Assembly: GCA_017307375.1 (NCBI GenBank)
Contig: JAFKFH010000004.1
Location: 186,001 to 250,000 of the forward strand
DNA from: Alphaproteobacteria bacterium
GTDB taxonomy: Bacteria > Pseudomonadota > Alphaproteobacteria > Ferrovibrionales > Ferrovibrionaceae
Direction of reading: 5' to 3'
DNA: 64,000 bases
The translations under genes were made by a program, and so were the position numbers. Of this stretch, positions 1 to 8,127 are shown piece after piece. Within the stretch, counting starts at the first letter, position 1, and the number at the start of each line of letters is the position of its first letter. The notes below the pieces were generated by a model that saw only the letters and a list, made by a program, of their open reading frames with translations, did not search any database and was not told where the DNA came from.

Positions 1-1
1 G

Positions 2-430
2 CGCAAGGATCCGTTCGCCGAGGACGATACCAACGGCGACGGCGTCGTCTCGGCCGACGAGTTCAAGACCGGCTTTGCCGCGCGCCAGGGCGACAACACC
101 TCCGGTCCGTCGGCCGACGACGTGTTCTCGTCGATCGATACCAACGGCGACGGCCAGATCGACCGTTCGGAAGTCGAGGCGTCGCGCCAGGCCCAGGGCG
201 GCCGCGGCCCCGGCGGGCCGGGCGGCCCGCCCCCCGGCCCGCCGCCGTCGGACGACAGCGAGACTGCGTCGACCTCCAGCACCACGACGACGGCGTCGAC
301 CGACAGCAGCACCTCGGGCGCCGAGGCGCTGGCCTCGCTGCTGCTCAGGTTCTATCAGGATGCGCAGGCCCGCAGCACCACGTCGGCCACCTCGTCCACC
401 ACGGCCAGCTCGCTCGCCGCGGTGGCCTGA
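2..430 (+). CDS. EF-hand calcium-binding protein, 5' end missing
   Basis: The reading frame is open from the left edge, so the amino terminus lies outside the window. Two EF-hand loops are visible, DTNGDGVVSADE and DTNGDGQIDRSE, each with Asp/Asn at loop positions 1, 3 and 5 and an acidic residue at 12. They are followed by a Gly/Pro-rich linker and a Ser/Thr-rich tail that ends in an alanine-rich segment. This is the layout of secreted or periplasmic EF-hand proteins of Proteobacteria, which bind Ca2+. The downstream neighbours on the other strand include a metal-sensor-type ECF sigma cluster, and EF-hand genes are often found near such clusters, but a functional link here is an inference. 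The apparent internal GTG at 122 lies between the two EF-hands and is not a start. Confidence 0.8.
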   Translation, partial: RKDPFAEDDTNGDGVVSADEFKTGFAARQGDNTSGPSADDVFSSIDTNGDGQIDRSEVEASRQAQGGRGPGGPGGPPPGPPPSDDSETASTSSTTTTASTDSSTSGAEALASLLLRFYQDAQARSTTSATSSTTASSLAAVA

Positions 431-449
431 CGACAGCCGCTGGGCGACC

Positions 450-2111
450 TCAGGGCTCGCCCAGCGGGTTCGCCGGCGCCGGCACCGGTGCCGGCGAAAT
501 CGTGTTGAGCAGGTGCCAGGGCCCGGGCATCTCGCCCACCGGCACCTCGATCAGGATCGGCCGGTCGCCGGTCGCGGCATCGCGGATCGCCGCGGTCAGC
601 GCGGCCGGCGTCGCGACCCGCAGGCCGTCGACGCCGAAGGCGCGGGCCAGCGCGACGAAATCGGGGTTGTGCAGGTCGGCGCCGAGATTGCGGCCGAAGG
701 TCTGGCTCTGGATCCGCCGGACATTGCCGAAAGCGTCGTCGCGGAATACCACGGTGATCAGCCTCAGCCGGTATTTCGCCGCCGTCGCCAGTTCCTGCAG
801 GCCCCAGCCGAACCCGCCGTCGCCATTGATCGAGACGACGACCTTGTCGGGATTGCCGGCGGCGACGCCGAGGCCCGTGTTGAAGCCATAGCCCAGCGTG
901 CCCTGGTAACCCGGCGTGATCAGCCCGCGCGGTCGATAGACCGGATAGGCGATCGCGGCAAGATAGCCGACCTGGGTGAATTCGTTCACCAGGATGCCGT
1001 CGTCGGGGATCGCGTCGCGCAAGGCGCCGATCCAGCCCATCTGCGGCTCCAGCCGCGCGAGCTGGGCTGCGCACCACCGGCGCACCGGCGCGCAGGCCGC
1101 CTCGCCCGGACCTTGCGCGGCGCCGGCGGGCAGGGCGGCGGCGAGGTGTTCGAGGCCGATGCGGGCATCGCCGACCAGCGCCAAGCCCGGCGGGCGTGGG
1201 CCGCCGATGTCGCGCGGGTCGGCATTGAGATAGATGAATCGCGCTTTCGGCGCGGCGATGTCGACCTGGCCGCGGACATTGACATAGCGGCTGCCCACGA
1301 CCAGGACGACGTCGGCATGCGGCAGGACGGCGCGGCCGCCCAGCGTCGACAGGGCCAGCGGGTCGCGGTCCGAAAGCGCGCCCCGGCCATTCTCGCTCAT
1401 CACCACCGGGGCACCGAGGCGACGGGCGAGTGCGGCCAGTGCCGCCGAGCCACCGGCGGCAAGCACCCCGGACCCTGCCCAGATCACCGGGAAGCGTGCC
1501 GCCGCCAGCAGGCCCGCGGCCTGCTCGATGACCCGGGCCGCCGGCGCGGCCGGTTCGGGTGTCGCTGCGGGGGCGAGCAGGGACACGGTTTCCCTGGCCC
1601 GCAGAACATCCGGCGGCAGTTCGATGGCCACAGGTTGCGGCCGGCCGGTGCGGACCTGCCGGTAGGCCTCGCGCACCAGCCCGGGAATATCGTCCGGTCG
1701 GCGCGCCAGGGCCGACCATTTGGTGACGCTTTCCAGCAGGCGCGATTGCTGCGGCACCTCGTGCAGCAGGCCGAGGCCCTGGCCGATCGCCGGCAGCGGG
1801 ATCTGGCCGACCAGGCAGATCACCGGCGACGAGCAGGCATAGGCGGTGGCCAGTCCGGCCATGGCGTTCAGCAGGCCCGGGCCCGGCACCACCATGCACA
1901 GCCCCGGCTCGCCGGTCGAGCGGGCGAAGCCGTCTGCCATGTAGGACGTGGCCTGTTCGTGGCGCGGCACGGTGAAGGCGATCCGGTCGCCGACGTCGAT
2001 CAGCGCATCGACCGCCCAGTCGAGCTGCACGCCCGGCAGGCCGAAGATCTGTCGGGCACCCTCGCGCGCCAATTGTTGGGCCAGGGCCTGGCCGCCGGTC
2101 ATGTCCTGCAT
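450..2111 (-). CDS. Thiamine-diphosphate-dependent enzyme, acetolactate synthase-like
   Basis: A 553-residue member of the acetolactate synthase / benzoylformate decarboxylase superfamily. The N-terminal pyrimidine-binding domain carries the catalytic glutamate in PRHEQATSYMADGFAR (about residue 51), a central domain follows, and the C-terminal diphosphate-binding domain has the GDGGFGWGLQEL...FGN metal/ThDP motif. Such enzymes decarboxylate or ligate 2-oxo acids; the substrate cannot be read from sequence. No ilvN-type regulatory subunit is adjacent, which argues against the biosynthetic acetolactate synthase and for a catabolic or specialised enzyme. It starts 6 bp after the MarR gene on the same strand, so the two are probably cotranscribed and the regulator may control it. 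Confidence 0.85.
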   Translation of the reverse strand: MQDMTGGQALAQQLAREGARQIFGLPGVQLDWAVDALIDVGDRIAFTVPRHEQATSYMADGFARSTGEPGLCMVVPGPGLLNAMAGLATAYACSSPVICLVGQIPLPAIGQGLGLLHEVPQQSRLLESVTKWSALARRPDDIPGLVREAYRQVRTGRPQPVAIELPPDVLRARETVSLLAPAATPEPAAPAARVIEQAAGLLAAARFPVIWAGSGVLAAGGSAALAALARRLGAPVVMSENGRGALSDRDPLALSTLGGRAVLPHADVVLVVGSRYVNVRGQVDIAAPKARFIYLNADPRDIGGPRPPGLALVGDARIGLEHLAAALPAGAAQGPGEAACAPVRRWCAAQLARLEPQMGWIGALRDAIPDDGILVNEFTQVGYLAAIAYPVYRPRGLITPGYQGTLGYGFNTGLGVAAGNPDKVVVSINGDGGFGWGLQELATAAKYRLRLITVVFRDDAFGNVRRIQSQTFGRNLGADLHNPDFVALARAFGVDGLRVATPAALTAAIRDAATGDRPILIEVPVGEMPGPWHLLNTISPAPVPAPANPLGEP

Positions 2112-2117
2112 CGGAAA

Positions 2118-2633
2118 TTATTCCTGTTCTTGCGCCGTCATCAGGCGGGTTGCGTCGATCAGCTTTTCAATGGCCGCGCCGAGGATGCGGCATTCGTCGT
2201 CGGTCAGTGCCGCCGCCCAGCGGCGGTTGCGGTCGACTGCGTCTGCGTAGACCGCGTGGTACGTCGCCGTGCCGGCCGGCGTCAGCCTGACCGAGATCGC
2301 GCGCAGGTCGGCGGCATCGCCGACCTTCTCGACCAGCCGGCGGTCGATCAGCCGGGTGACGAGGCGGCTGGCATGCGCCTTCTCGATGTCGGTCTCGCCG
2401 CAGATCCGTTTCAGCGACAGGGCGCCTTCCGGCCCGATCACCCCGATGATGCGGCATTCGAGCAGACGCAGACCGAAGCGGCGCTGGAAGTGCAACTCGG
2501 CATGGCGCAGCGACAGCCCTGCGAGGAGATGGACCCGAAACGAGGTCAGAGCGCGAAAGCCGCCTATCGCCGGCCCGGCCGGATCGACGGTCGGCACGAC
2601 GCCGCGCATCGGATTGTTGCTTTTAGCAATCAT
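2118..2633 (-). CDS. MarR-family transcriptional regulator
   Basis: A 171-residue protein with a winged-helix core typical of MarR: a dimerisation helix, a recognition helix region around TDIEKAHASRLVTRLIDRRL (about residues 82-101), and a wing followed by RAISVRLTPAG, the usual MarR wing exit. MarR proteins repress their own operon and release DNA on binding a small ligand, often an aromatic acid. The gene precedes the ThDP enzyme by 6 bp, so it is likely first in a two-gene operon. No Shine-Dalgarno is visible before the ATG; a promoter placed as described for the palindrome at 2652-2672 would make the mRNA nearly leaderless. Confidence 0.88.
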   Translation of the reverse strand: MIAKSNNPMRGVVPTVDPAGPAIGGFRALTSFRVHLLAGLSLRHAELHFQRRFGLRLLECRIIGVIGPEGALSLKRICGETDIEKAHASRLVTRLIDRRLVEKVGDAADLRAISVRLTPAGTATYHAVYADAVDRNRRWAAALTDDECRILGAAIEKLIDATRLMTAQEQE

Positions 2634-2651
2634 GTCGCCATTTAAGGCGAA

Positions 2652-2672
2652 ATAGTTGTCTGCGACAACTAT
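2652..2672. promoter_or_regulatory. Palindromic operator in the MarR promoter
   Basis: Perfect inverted repeat with 9-bp arms ATAGTTGTC and GACAACTAT separated by TGC. A second, imperfect palindrome AAACTT-GTT-AAGTTT (2673-2687) abuts it. On the minus strand TTGTCG (2668-2663) and TTAAAT (2645-2640) are 17 bp apart and could be -35 and -10 elements of the regulator gene; the perfect repeat then covers the -35. This is where a MarR dimer would bind for autorepression. The sequence symmetry is seen directly; the protein partner is inferred. Confidence 0.65.
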
Positions 2673-2723
2673 AAACTTGTTAAGTTTTATCTCGCGATGC
2701 GCTTACAGGTAGTGGCAGCGCCG

Positions 2724-3257
2724 CTACTGCGACGGCGGCGGTGGCGGCGCACCGCCGGGCGGCGCCATGATCAGGATGTCGCGCTGCGGCCCCCCGGGAC
2801 CCGGGCCCGGGCGGCCGGGGCGGGGCAGGATATCGGCCAGGGCGCGCCGCCCGGTCGCCGACATTTCCCCGGCGGCGTCGAGGATCGTGGCCTGGTAGTA
2901 GCCGCCGATCGCCATCGCCGCCTTGTGGACTGCCTGACCCGCCGCCGCAGCCCGGGCCGGATCGTAGGGATCGGCCAGGATCGCATCGCGCAAAGCCTGG
3001 CTGGCGGCGGTCATGTCCTGTTCGGCCGTCTTCTCCGCCACGCGCTCCCTGGCGATGACCGCCAGCAGCTTGGCGCCGTCCTCCGGCGGCAGGCGCCGCG
3101 CCAGCCGTTCCAGCATGTGTTCGCCGACCGGGCCGGGCGGCGGGGGCGGCGGGCGGAACAGCACGAACGACAACAGGAAGCCGACCCCGACGAGGTTCAG
3201 TGCCACCGACAGGCCCAGGCCGATCGCCAGCGCGTGAATCGGGTTGCGCAGGCTCAT
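2724..3257 (-). CDS. Periplasmic heavy-metal sensor (CnrX/Spy-like)
   Basis: 177 residues: a short cytoplasmic start, one membrane segment (about 10-36, ALAIGLGLSVALNLVGVGFL), a proline run, then a helical periplasmic domain with the pattern of the metal-resistance/CpxP-Spy family (ERLARRLPPEDGAKLLAVI ... ALRDAILADPYDPA), ending in a Gly/Pro-rich tail. In CnrYXH-type systems this type of protein senses metal in the periplasm and controls release of the sigma factor. Its ATG overlaps the stop codon of the anti-sigma gene (ATGA), so the sigma, anti-sigma and sensor genes are translated as one unit. The metal is not predictable from sequence; no obvious His/Met cluster is present. Confidence 0.75.
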   Translation of the reverse strand: MSLRNPIHALAIGLGLSVALNLVGVGFLLSFVLFRPPPPPPGPVGEHMLERLARRLPPEDGAKLLAVIARERVAEKTAEQDMTAASQALRDAILADPYDPARAAAAGQAVHKAAMAIGGYYQATILDAAGEMSATGRRALADILPRPGRPGPGPGGPQRDILIMAPPGGAPPPPPSQ

Positions 3258-3715
3258 GAGGAGAACCCGGCAGTCAAGGCCGGGCCGCCCAGCAGCAGCA
3301 TCTGTTCGGCCTCGGCCGTGGTCGTCTGCGACAGCGACACGCTGCGGCCGAGCAACAGGCCGAGCCCGACCAGCGCCACGGCCGCGACGGCGAAGACGGT
3401 GGTGACCATGCCCCGCGGCAGCCGCGACCGGGCCATCGCCACCGGTGCCGGCAGGGCCGGCGGCATCGCCGCCTCGCGCGCGTCGAGGGTGGCCATGATG
3501 CGGTCTGCCAGGGCCAGCATCGACGCATCCGTCGGCGGCGGCGGCGCGGTCCGGTCGATCAACGCGTCGAGCCGGCGCGCGGCCGCGAGTTCGGCGGTTG
3601 CCGCCGGATGGCGCGCGACCCAGTCGCGCCCGGCGTGGCGCTCGGCCTCCGGCCAGCGGGCGGGATCGGCGCCGTGGGCGGCGACCAGGCGGGCAAAGCG
3701 GCGCTCAGTCATCAT
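3254..3715 (-). CDS. Small single-pass anti-sigma factor (putative)
   Basis: 153 residues when started at the first of two consecutive ATGs, which overlaps the sigma-factor stop (ATGA). The first 95 residues are soluble and rich in Arg/Ala (RFARLVAAHGADPARWPEAE), then comes one membrane helix (about 103-124, GMVTTVFAVAAVALVGLGLL) and a short periplasmic tail of about 28 residues. Position directly after an ECF sigma gene and before a periplasmic sensor, plus the topology, make an anti-sigma role likely. It has no zinc-binding HxxxCxxC motif, so it is not a ZAS-type anti-sigma factor and resembles CnrY in layout only. The next gene overlaps it by 4 bp. Confidence 0.68.
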   Translation of the reverse strand: MMTERRFARLVAAHGADPARWPEAERHAGRDWVARHPAATAELAAARRLDALIDRTAPPPPTDASMLALADRIMATLDAREAAMPPALPAPVAMARSRLPRGMVTTVFAVAAVALVGLGLLLGRSVSLSQTTTAEAEQMLLLGGPALTAGFSS

Positions 3716-4299
3716 GATGCGGCATCCTCGTCGACGAAATCGACCAAACGCGATCGCAAGGTGCGGCGGGCGCGCACCAGCAACCCTTCGAGGGCGGCGA
3801 CGGAGACGTCCAGGAGATCGGCGGCTTCTGCATTGCTCACCCCTTGATGGTAACACAAGACCAGTGCCACACGCTGCCGTTCGGGCAGGGCGGTGATGGC
3901 CTTTTCGACGGCAGCATTGCGCTCCCGGTCCAGCAGCACCGAATCCGCCGCCGGTCGCGGATCCGCCGGTTCCTCGATGCTGTCGAGCGGCGCCCCGGCC
4001 GGCTTGCGCAGCCGGTCGAGGCACAGATTGACGGCAATGCGGCGCATCCAGGCGGGCGCGCCACCGGCGCGCGGGGTCCAGCGGTCGGCCTGGCGCCATA
4101 CCCGAAGAAAGGTTTCCTGCCCGACATCCTCGGCGTCCGACGCATTGCGCAGGATGCCGTGCGCGATCCCGACGATTCGCGCCAGATGCCGCGCCATCAG
4201 CATGCCGAAGGCCCGGCGATTGCCGGCGGCAATCGCGAACATCAACTCGTCGTCCGGCGTGTCCGGCGAGATTTCCAGCCGCAGGCTCCCAGGTCGCAA
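3712..4299 (-). CDS. ECF RNA polymerase sigma factor
   Basis: 195 residues with region 2 (LARIVGIAHGILRNASDAED, then VGQETFLRVW, the core-binding and -10 recognition parts) and region 4 (ITALPERQRVALVLCYHQG, then SNAEAADLLDVSVAALEGLL, the -35 helix-turn-helix). Length and absence of regions 1 and 3 place it in the ECF group. A stop codon lies two codons upstream of the TTG used here as the start, so the protein cannot begin much earlier. The gene is first of the three-gene sigma / anti-sigma / sensor unit. ECF factors usually transcribe their own operon, but I could not pick out a convincing ECF promoter in the 62 bp upstream. Confidence 0.9.
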   Translation of the reverse strand: MRPGSLRLEISPDTPDDELMFAIAAGNRRAFGMLMARHLARIVGIAHGILRNASDAEDVGQETFLRVWRQADRWTPRAGGAPAWMRRIAVNLCLDRLRKPAGAPLDSIEEPADPRPAADSVLLDRERNAAVEKAITALPERQRVALVLCYHQGVSNAEAADLLDVSVAALEGLLVRARRTLRSRLVDFVDEDAAS

Positions 4300-4361
4300 C
4301 CACTAACAAAATGTAAACGGGCTGCCGGGGAAAACCCTGCGCGAATTTGCCGGAAAAATTT

Positions 4362-4937
4362 CTATGGGGTCGAACGCGGTGCCGGGCGGCTGGCGCCGGT
4401 GCTGCGGGCGGCGGGGGCGGCGCTGCCGGTGGCGGCGGGCCGGGCCTGGGCATCGCGCGCCTGGGCGGGCGAGACGATGACGTCGATCTCGGTCGAGCCG
4501 TCGCCCGATCCGAACACGCCGCCACCGCTTTTCGGGGCGATGCGGACGATGGCGACCCGGTCGTCGCGGGTGAACGAGATTGCGACGCGCCGGCTGCGCA
4601 CGATCGCGGTCTCGACCCAGCCGTATTTCGGCATTTCCTGGCGGAAGAACAGCGTCACCTGGACGACACGATAGGGGGCGGTCATCACGACCTGGCCGGT
4701 CCAGGATTCGTCGGCCCCGACGATGACGGTGTCTTCCAGCGCGATCTGTGCCTCGGGCGGCACCGGGATCTGGGGGACGGTGAAGATGTTGGGCGGTACC
4801 AGCGTGGTGTCGCCGGTCGAGGTCGGCTGCGAGGTGGTCTGCGCGCCGGTTGGACCTGCGCCGGCACAAGCCAGCGGCAGGCAGGCCAGCAGCGAGACGA
4901 ATGACCGTCGGGCCAGGGCAACGCGCCGTTCACTCAT
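4362..4937 (-). CDS. Exported protein of unknown function
   Basis: I do not recognise the family. The ATG at 4937 (GTG at 4949 is an alternative) gives 191 residues that start with Arg-rich MSERRVALARRSF and a hydrophobic stretch SLLACLPLACAGAG, so export is likely; the Cys could be a lipoprotein site, but the lipobox is poor (Pro at -3). A compact middle domain has a beta-rich look (TGQVVMTAPYRVVQVTLFF, then VRSRRVAISFTRDDRVAIV), and the tail is Ala/Pro/Ser-rich and probably disordered. It lies 62 bp upstream of the ECF sigma gene on the same strand and may share its transcript. Confidence 0.6.
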   Translation of the reverse strand: MSERRVALARRSFVSLLACLPLACAGAGPTGAQTTSQPTSTGDTTLVPPNIFTVPQIPVPPEAQIALEDTVIVGADESWTGQVVMTAPYRVVQVTLFFRQEMPKYGWVETAIVRSRRVAISFTRDDRVAIVRIAPKSGGGVFGSGDGSTEIDVIVSPAQARDAQARPAATGSAAPAARSTGASRPAPRSTP

Positions 4938-5046
4938 TGCCGGACCCACCCCATTCCACCCCAGATGATTCGCCCCCGTCTATTCTCAAGCCTATAGCAG
5001 CAACATCTTGAATTTTGCGTAAATTATATCCGGGGCGCCGATATCC

Positions 5047-5820
5047 TCAGTCGCGCAGCGTGCAGATCACCGGCGTATGGTCGGAAGCCTTTTCCCGACC
5101 GCGCGGGCCGACATCGATCTCGCATTTTTCCAGCCGGTCGGCGGCAAGTCCCGACAGCAGGAAGTGATCGATGCGCAGGCCATCGCCGCGCTCGAAGGCG
5201 CGGCCCTGATAATCCCAGAAGGTGTAGTGATGCGCGGCGTTCGGGTGCAGCGCGATGTAGGCTTCGGTGAAGCCGACATTGAGCAGCGCGCGGAAGGCGG
5301 CACGGCTGGCCGGCAGGCACAGCGCGTCGGTGGCGAAGCCGATCGGGTCGTAGACGTCGAAATCGGTCGGGCAGACGTTGTAGTCGCCGGTCAGCACCAC
5401 CGGCAGGTCGCCCTGCACCAGGTCCTCGGCATGGGCGCGCAGCCGCGCCATCCAGGCCAGCTTGTAGTCGTATTTCGGCCCCGGGGCCGGATTGCCGTTG
5501 GGCAGGTACAGCCCGCCGATGCGCAAGCCCCTGACCGTCGCCTCGATATAGCGCGCCTGTTCGTCGCTATCGTCGCCGGGCAGGCCCAGCCGGACATCCT
5601 CGATCGGATGGCGCGACAGGATGGCGACGCCGTTGTAGCTCTTCTGGCCCAGCGCCACCGCCTGATAGCCGGCGGCGCGGATCTCCATCAGCGGGAAGTC
5701 GTCGGTCTGGCATTTGATTTCCTGCAGCAGCAGGACGTCGGGCTGCGCCGCGGCCAGCCACTCCAGCAGGTTGGGCAGGCGGGCCTTGACCGAATTGATG
5801 TTCCAGGTGGCGATCTGCAT
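5047..5820 (-). CDS. xthA: Exodeoxyribonuclease III (AP endonuclease)
   Basis: 257 residues, the usual length for ExoIII. Visible family motifs are the N-terminal metal/active site (ATWNINSVKARLPNL), LLQEIKC with the catalytic Glu, the GDYNVCPTDFDVYDP segment, and the terminal RIDHFLLS and SDHTPVI boxes. It cuts DNA 5' of abasic sites in base-excision repair and has 3'-5' exonuclease activity. It follows erpA by 27 bp on the same strand, an arrangement common in alphaproteobacteria. Confidence 0.96.
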   Translation of the reverse strand: MQIATWNINSVKARLPNLLEWLAAAQPDVLLLQEIKCQTDDFPLMEIRAAGYQAVALGQKSYNGVAILSRHPIEDVRLGLPGDDSDEQARYIEATVRGLRIGGLYLPNGNPAPGPKYDYKLAWMARLRAHAEDLVQGDLPVVLTGDYNVCPTDFDVYDPIGFATDALCLPASRAAFRALLNVGFTEAYIALHPNAAHHYTFWDYQGRAFERGDGLRIDHFLLSGLAADRLEKCEIDVGPRGREKASDHTPVICTLRD

Positions 5821-5847
5821 GCCGCCACTTATAGCGGCAGCACCAGG

Positions 5848-6216
5848 CTACATCGAGAAGGAAGTGCCGCAGCCGCAGGAGGAAACCGCATTGGGGTTGC
5901 GCACCTGGAAACCGGCCTGGGTCAGATCCTCGACGAAGTCGACCTCGGACCCGCGCAGCAGGTCGAGCGACACGGTATCGACCAGAAGCGTGGCCCCGTC
6001 GCGTTCGATCATGACGTCGTCGGCCGTCGTCTCGTCGTCCAGGCTGAAGCCGTAGGAAAAGCCCGAACAACCCCCGCCCGAAACCGCCAGCCGCAGCTTC
6101 AGCTTGGGGTTGCCCTCGGCCGCGACGATCCGCGCGATGCGGCGGGCCGCGGCGGCCGTCAGCGTCAGGGCGTCGGTGGCAACAGTCTCGGCCGGCAGGG
6201 CGGTCGCGGCATCCAT
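5848..6216 (-). CDS. erpA: Iron-sulfur cluster insertion protein, A-type
   Basis: 122 residues of the HesB/IscA/ErpA family. The three cluster-ligand cysteines are present, one in VSGGGCSGFSYGF and two in SSCGCGTSF near the C terminus. A-type carriers pass Fe-S clusters to apo-proteins in the cytoplasm. There is an N-terminal extension of about 18 residues rich in Ala/Thr. It is divergent from argS; in many alphaproteobacteria a dGTPase gene (dgt) sits between these two, but the 174 bp here leave no room for it. ErpA is preferred over IscA because no isc/suf genes are adjacent, but the two names are hard to separate by sequence alone. Confidence 0.9.
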   Translation of the reverse strand: MDAATALPAETVATDALTLTAAAARRIARIVAAEGNPKLKLRLAVSGGGCSGFSYGFSLDDETTADDVMIERDGATLLVDTVSLDLLRGSEVDFVEDLTQAGFQVRNPNAVSSCGCGTSFSM

Positions 6217-6390
6217 GGTGGTCGGGCTACCTGTGAAAATGCTTTCGTCTCAGTCCCACTAAATGTAGATACGGACCCGGCAATGTCAAACGGCGGGCGC
6301 AACCGACGGCGTGGCTTGCGTCGCCTGTAAGCCAAGGTTAGCGTTGCCCTGGCATCTGCGCCCCATATCTAGTGTGGATTTGCCCCGTTG

Positions 6391-8127
6391 ATGAACCTGT
6401 TTGCTGAATTCCGCAATGCGGTGATCGATGCCGTTTCCGGTCTCGTCGCCGCCGGCACCCTGCCCGAGGGGCTCGACACCGCGGCCGTGACGGTCGAGCC
6501 GCCGCGCGACCCCGCGCATGGCGACATCGCGACCAATGCCGCGCTGGTGCTGGCCAAGCCCGCCCGCGCGAATCCGCGCGCCATCGCCGAGGCGCTGGCC
6601 GAGCGGCTCAAGGGGCTGCCGGCCGTTACGGCCGTCGAGATCGCCGGTCCAGGGTTCCTCAACCTGCGGCTGGCCACCGCGTTCTGGCAGGACCGGCTGC
6701 GCGACATCCTGATGGCGGGCGTGGCCTACGGCCAGTCGACGATGGGCGCGGGATCGAAGGTCGACGTCGAATATGTCTCGGCCAACCCGACAGGTCCGCT
6801 GCATGTCGGCCATTGCCGCGGCGCCGTCTATGGCGACGCGCTGGCGGCGCTGCTGCAGAAGGCGGGCTACGACGTCTGCCGCGAATACTACATCAATGAT
6901 GCCGGCGCCCAGGTCGACGTGCTGGCCCGCTCGGCCCATCTGCGCTATCGCGAAGCGCTGGGCGACGAGATCGGCGAAATCCCGGCCGGGCTCTATCCCG
7001 GCGACTACCTGAAGCCGGTCGGCCAGGCGCTGGCCGCCAAGTACGGCGACCGCTACCGCGCGCTGCCGGAGGCGGAGTGGCTGGAGATCTTCCGCGACGA
7101 GACCGTCGCGGCGATGCTGGATCTGATCCGCGACGATCTGAAGGCGCTGAACATCGTCCACGAGGTCTTCTCGTCCGAGCGTGCCTTGCATGTCGGCGGC
7201 AAGATCGACGAGGCGGTGGCCGCGCTGCAGGCCCAGGATCTCGTCTATACCGGCGTGCTCGAGCCGCCGAAGGGCAAGACGCCCGAGGACTGGGAGCCGC
7301 GGCCGCAGCTGTTGTTCCGCGCTGCCCAGTTCGGCGACGATACCGACCGGCCCCTGAAGAAGTCGGACGGGGCCTGGACCTATTTCGCCGCCGACATCGC
7401 CTATCACTACGACAAGTACCGCCGCGGCTTTGCCGACCAGATCAACGTCTGGGGCGCCGATCATGGCGGTTACGTCAAGCGGACCCGGGCGGCGCTGGCC
7501 GCGACCTCGGGCGGCCGGGCGACGCTCGACGTCAAGCTCTGCCAGATGGTCAACCTGCTCGACGGCGGCGTGCCGGTGAAGATGTCGAAGCGGGCAGGGC
7601 GGTTCGTCACCTTGCGCGACATCGTCGACGAGGTCGGCCCCGACGTCACCCGCTTCATCATGCTGACGCGCAAGAACGACGCGCCGCTCGACTTCGATTT
7701 CCAGAAGGTGACCGAGCAGTCTAAGGACAACCCCGTCTTCTACGTCCAGTATGCCCATGCCCGCTGCCACAGCCTGTTCCGCCAGGCGGGCATTGCCCCG
7801 GCCGAGGTTGCGGGCGCCGACGTCTCGCGCCTCGGCCATCCCGGCGAACTGGCCCTGATCCGGCTGCTGGCGTCGTGGCCGCGCCAGGTCGAGATCGCGG
7901 CGCTGGCCCATGAACCGCATCGCATCGCCTTCTTCCTCCAGGAAGTCGCGGCCGCGTTCCATGCCTTCTGGAATCTCGGCAATGACGATGTCGGCCTGCG
8001 CTTCGTCATCGCCGGCGACGACGCGATGACCCGTGCGCGCCTGGCCCTGGCCCAGGGCGTCGCCACCGTCATTGCCTCCGGCCTCGGCGTGATGGGGGTG
8101 ACACCCGTCGAGGAGCTGCGCTCATGA
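6391..8127 (+). CDS. argS: Arginyl-tRNA synthetase
   Basis: 578 residues from the ATG at 6391; the TTG directly before it is not needed. Class I synthetase: N-terminal additional domain ([20 protein letters not shown]), HIGH-type motif in [24 protein letters not shown] motif in [19 protein letters not shown], and the C-terminal DALR anticodon-binding domain ending in [12 protein letters not shown]. It charges tRNA-Arg. The gene heads a five-gene operon in which each following start overlaps or lies within the previous gene. Confidence 0.98.
   Translation: MNLFAEFRNAVIDAVSGLVAAGTLPEGLDTAAVTVEPPRDPAHGDIATNAALVLAKPARANPRAIAEALAERLKGLPAVTAVEIAGPGFLNLRLATAFWQDRLRDILMAGVAYGQSTMGAGSKVDVEYVSANPTGPLHVGHCRGAVYGDALAALLQKAGYDVCREYYINDAGAQVDVLARSAHLRYREALGDEIGEIPAGLYPGDYLKPVGQALAAKYGDRYRALPEAEWLEIFRDETVAAMLDLIRDDLKALNIVHEVFSSERALHVGGKIDEAVAALQAQDLVYTGVLEPPKGKTPEDWEPRPQLLFRAAQFGDDTDRPLKKSDGAWTYFAADIAYHYDKYRRGFADQINVWGADHGGYVKRTRAALAATSGGRATLDVKLCQMVNLLDGGVPVKMSKRAGRFVTLRDIVDEVGPDVTRFIMLTRKNDAPLDFDFQKVTEQSKDNPVFYVQYAHARCHSLFRQAGIAPAEVAGADVSRLGHPGELALIRLLASWPRQVEIAALAHEPHRIAFFLQEVAAAFHAFWNLGNDDVGLRFVIAGDDAMTRARLALAQGVATVIASGLGVMGVTPVEELRS

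Noticed and set aside
75-2645. 856-codon plus-strand open frame over the MarR and ThDP-enzyme genes
   Set aside because: Arg/Ala/His-rich sequence with no domain, antiparallel to two clearly conserved genes; a typical shadow frame of GC-rich DNA.
6217-6390. A hidden dgt gene between erpA and argS
   Set aside because: The gap is only 174 bp and has no coding pattern.
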